36,573 nucleotides of DNA from Flavobacteriaceae bacterium. Lineage in GTDB: Bacteria; Bacteroidota; Bacteroidia; Flavobacteriales; Flavobacteriaceae. The DNA is taken from positions 1-36,573 of the forward strand of contig PKEA01000104.1 in NCBI GenBank assembly GCA_002862805.1, read 5' to 3'. Position numbers and translations under genes: made by a program. This document shows positions 34,485 to 36,573 of this stretch, piece after piece; position 1 is the first letter of the stretch, and every line of letters begins with the position of its first letter. The notes below the pieces were generated by a model, which made no database searches, was not told the origin of the DNA, and saw only the letters and a list, made by a program, of their open reading frames with translations.

Positions 34485-35524
34485 GAAAAATAAAGTTATT
34501 TCTACACAAAGTTACGCATTGGGAATATTGGCCTTATCAAATCGTTTATATTCCCGTCTATTTTCAATACATCTATTATGTAGTACGAACAAAGTCTTTT
34601 TTCTATTTCAATGCATCTAATCCAAGTATAAGAAACGGAGGTTTTTTCATGGAATCTAAAAAAGAAATCTACGAACTAATTCCTCAAAAATATTACCCCA
34701 CAACCTTATTAATTGAAAACAAAACAGCAATTGATAAAATAGAGCAATTAATACAAACTCATCAAATAACCTATCCTTTCATTTGTAAACCAAATGTTGG
34801 ACTGAGAGGAACCGCAGTAAAAAAAATTGACACTCTTGATGAACTTACTAAATATGCTAATAAAGCCAATTTCGATTTTCTAGTCCAAAATTTAATTCCG
34901 TATCAAAACGAAATAGGATTGTTCTACATCAAATTACCCAATGAGGAAAAAGGTAAAATAACCGGAATTGTTGCAAAAGAATTTCTAATACTAACAGGAA
35001 ACGGAAAAAACACCATTAAAGAGCTATTAGATAAAGATCCTCGTTACCAATTCCAACTCAAAACACTAGAAGAAGAGTACAAAGAAAAACTAAATACTGT
35101 TTTACAAGTAGACGAATCCATAAACCTCGTTCCTTATGGTAACCATTGCCGAGGCACAAAATTTATCGATGCTAGCAATCTAATTACTCCAAAACTAACC
35201 TATACCTTCAACACAATTTGCAACCAAATAGAAGGTTTTAATTACGGAAGAATGGACATTATGTTCAGTTCATACGATGAATTAGAAAACGGAATCAACT
35301 TTCAAATCGTAGAAATAAATGGCGCAATTAGCGAACCAACACACATCTACGATCCAAACCACAGCTTATTTCACGGCTGGAAAGAACTCACCAAACATTT
35401 TCATTATTTGTACCTTATAAGCAAACAAAACAAACAAAAAGGAGTTCCTTATCTTAGCTTCAAACAAGGCGTAAAAGAATTCAAAAAGCATAATCAGTAT
35501 TACAATACCATTTTAGAATTTTAA
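34481..35524 (+). CDS. ATP-grasp family protein (D-alanine-D-alanine ligase-like)
   Basis: 347-aa protein with an ATP-grasp fold over about residues 75-310: YPFICKPNVGLRGTAVKKI (ATP-binding lysine), DFLVQNLIPYQNEIGLFYI, and the metal-binding end GRMDIMFSS with FQIVEINGAISEPTHIYDP. The N-terminal 70 residues are aromatic and basic (WEYWPYQIVYIPVYFQYIYYVV) and may bind a membrane. The family ligates a carboxylate to an amine; the substrates are unknown. It is the third gene of the DinB-NRDE trio, overlapping NRDE by ATGA. Automatic annotation often calls it D-alanine-D-alanine ligase, but the usual Ddl motifs are weak, so I would not. Confidence 0.85.
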   Translation: MRKIKLFLHKVTHWEYWPYQIVYIPVYFQYIYYVVRTKSFFYFNASNPSIRNGGFFMESKKEIYELIPQKYYPTTLLIENKTAIDKIEQLIQTHQITYPFICKPNVGLRGTAVKKIDTLDELTKYANKANFDFLVQNLIPYQNEIGLFYIKLPNEEKGKITGIVAKEFLILTGNGKNTIKELLDKDPRYQFQLKTLEEEYKEKLNTVLQVDESINLVPYGNHCRGTKFIDASNLITPKLTYTFNTICNQIEGFNYGRMDIMFSSYDELENGINFQIVEINGAISEPTHIYDPNHSLFHGWKELTKHFHYLYLISKQNKQKGVPYLSFKQGVKEFKKHNQYYNTILEF

Positions 35525-35525
35525 G

Positions 35526-35617
35526 CTGTGCCCTCCATTACATTTCGGTCGGGCTATCCGCTATATCTTTTATTCCATTAGCATTTCATAAAAGGATGCC
35601 GCTACTATCCCTCACAG
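35526..35617 (-). repeat. Flavobacterial structured intergenic element, copy 2
   Basis: Minus-strand copy of the element at 29397-29475, directly after the ATP-grasp stop codon. Read on the minus strand it has the border stem CTGTG/CACAG, AGGGATAGTAGCGGCATCC, a hairpin based on CTTTTAT / ATAAAAG, then GATATAGCGGATAGCCCG. The flanks match copy 1 closely while the hairpin differs in sequence and length. The T-A pair of copy 1 (AGTGG with TAACGG) is C-G here (AGCGG with TAGCGG), a compensatory change that supports an RNA structure. Confidence 0.7.
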
Positions 35618-35779
35618 AAGATCGTGCAAGACACAAAAATTTATTATAAATTAGCTTTTTTTAAAATAGTTTGCTAGTATAAAAAATACAGAACATAAAA
35701 ACATAATATTGTATTATATTTTAAATATATTTAATAAATAAAGTAATTTAATATCTAATAAAACTAATATTCTTTTTTA

Positions 35780-36262
35780 ATGAGATCAATTATTTGCCTA
35801 ATTATATTTTTAATAACTTGTTCATGTGGTATAAATAAAACATTTAATAAAGTAAATGTTTTAACATCATTATCAAAAGAAGTTATATATTCAAAAAGTG
35901 ATTTCAAAGAAAATTTTATACCTACAAATCATAATATAAAAGAAGTTCAAGAAGATATTTTTTATAATAAAGTATATAATGAAAATGATATTTTTAGTAA
36001 AAAAACATTTTTAAATTTAAAGCCTGGAATTGCGAATCAATTTTCTGGGGCAATAGATTTAAATAATAATAAAATAATATTTGTAGCAATAATATATAAA
36101 GATGATTGTTTGAAATTTGATTTTGAAAATAAAAATTATATTTGGTTTAATATATGTCCCTTTTCAAAGAATAAAAGAAAATTTATTGTTATAAAATATA
36201 ATCTTACTAATAGAAATGTAATAATCTTAAATCCTACAGATTACCCTAAACTAAATATATAA
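35780..36262 (+). CDS. Orphan AT-rich predicted lipoprotein
   Basis: 160-aa protein with a signal and lipobox (MRSIICLIIFLITCSC). The mature part is rich in Asn, Lys, Ile and Phe and has two further cysteines (DDCLKF, FNICPF). I recognise no family. The gene and its upstream 120 nt are visibly more AT-rich than the neighbours and use almost only A/T-ending codons, as expected for recently acquired or weakly constrained DNA. It lies between the structured element and the rRNA operon, without partners. It is probably real because of the well-formed lipoprotein signal. Confidence 0.6.
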   Translation: MRSIICLIIFLITCSCGINKTFNKVNVLTSLSKEVIYSKSDFKENFIPTNHNIKEVQEDIFYNKVYNENDIFSKKTFLNLKPGIANQFSGAIDLNNNKIIFVAIIYKDDCLKFDFENKNYIWFNICPFSKNKRKFIVIKYNLTNRNVIILNPTDYPKLNI

Positions 36263-36430
36263 ATCGCTTAGCCTTTTTCAATCCAACAAAACAAAAACTA
36301 AATCCAATTCTTAAATCATAAACACACCAAACCACAACACATTTAAGCCTCTTAGAACGCAATATCTATTTCGTTTGGAATAAGTTGCTGGTGCGGTTGG
36401 GTTATGAACTAAAAACTAAACCCATATAAA
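36263..36430. other. Non-coding spacer between the orphan lipoprotein and the rRNA operon end
   Basis: 168 nt with no open frame of note and no tRNA cloverleaf that I can fold. It contains a less AT-rich stretch around 36338-36413 (AAGCCTCTTAGAACGC and GCTGGTGCGGTTGGGTT), possibly the decayed remains of something. Confidence 0.4.
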
Positions 36431-36435
36431 ACAAA

Positions 36436-36462
36436 AAACCCTATCCTAACGGATAGGGTTTT
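36436..36462 (-). terminator. Terminator of the rRNA operon
   Basis: Perfect stem AAACCCTATCC / GGATAGGGTTT with a TAAC loop. On the minus strand it runs into TTTTTTG and ends the rRNA transcript shortly after the 5S gene. Confidence 0.9.
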
Positions 36463-36470
36463 TAAAAGAA

Positions 36471-36573
<103 letters not shown>

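Noticed and set aside
36338..36413. Possible third, decayed copy of the structured element near the rRNA operon
   Set aside because: The minus strand shows AGATATTGCGTTCTAAGAGGC, which only loosely recalls AGATATAGCGGACAGC; the matching ATCCTTTT half and a hairpin are missing.

Overview
The window is a piece of chromosome from a low-GC member of the Bacteroidota, most likely a Flavobacteriaceae species. Supporting signs are the very AT-rich base composition, repeated TAnnTTTG promoter -7 boxes, an absence of obvious Shine-Dalgarno sequences, a type III glutamine synthetase (GSIII), lipoproteins with DUF families typical of flavobacteria (DUF4197, DUF3810, DUF4268, DUF3820), and a LysM plus periplasmic-binding-protein lipoprotein between guaA and an OsmC gene. 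Most of the window is ordinary core genome. I see no prophage, insertion sequence, CRISPR array or tRNA. The right edge runs into a 5S rRNA gene, so an rRNA operon lies just to the right and is read leftwards.

Layout. 1-9007 (minus strand): a nucleotide-synthesis and envelope block read right to left: purM, guaA, LysM/PBP1 lipoprotein, OsmC-like protein, DUF3820 protein, pyrG, and yidC cut by the left edge. 9083-10343: a lipoprotein and a double OmpA-domain protein. 10469-12658: glnN (GSIII) with a repeated operator-like motif upstream. 12838-13600: a lipoprotein and an unannotated 47-aa basic protein on the plus strand. 13685-17110: a B12-dependent fused acyl-CoA mutase with the IcmF architecture. 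17242-18911: a DUF4197 lipoprotein, a bidirectional terminator, and a metal/cobalamin-receptor-like protein that directly abuts pyrF. 18912-20891: pyrF and prfA.

20892-24321: a gene-free 0.5-kb stretch with a promoter framed by two iron-box-like palindromes, then a PepSY-type membrane protein, a TetR regulator, a Tat-exported haloacid-dehalogenase-like protein and a peroxiredoxin-like lipoprotein. A shared operator-like sequence lies upstream of both the TetR gene and the dehalogenase-peroxiredoxin pair. 24387-29297: pepD, a DUF3810 membrane protein with an HExxH motif, an unknown protein and a type II NADH dehydrogenase. 29532-30672: an ECF sigma factor with a membrane-protein partner. 30703-33301: an acyltransferase, a Nudix hydrolase, a DUF4268 protein and MsrB. 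33334-35524: an overlapping trio of DinB-like, NRDE/TANGO2-like and ATP-grasp proteins. 35780-36262: an orphan AT-rich lipoprotein next to the rRNA operon.

The most interesting non-coding signals are: (1) two copies, on opposite strands, of a structured element of about 80-90 nt with the shared core ATCCTTTT...AAAAGATATARCGGAYAGC and one apparent compensatory base change; (2) five gene borders built from tandem units of about 7 bp; (3) 5' leaders without G residues and rich in CAA/ACA on purM, guaA and pyrG; (4) putative iron, TetR and nitrogen operator sites. Nothing here is clearly a new defence or mobile system.
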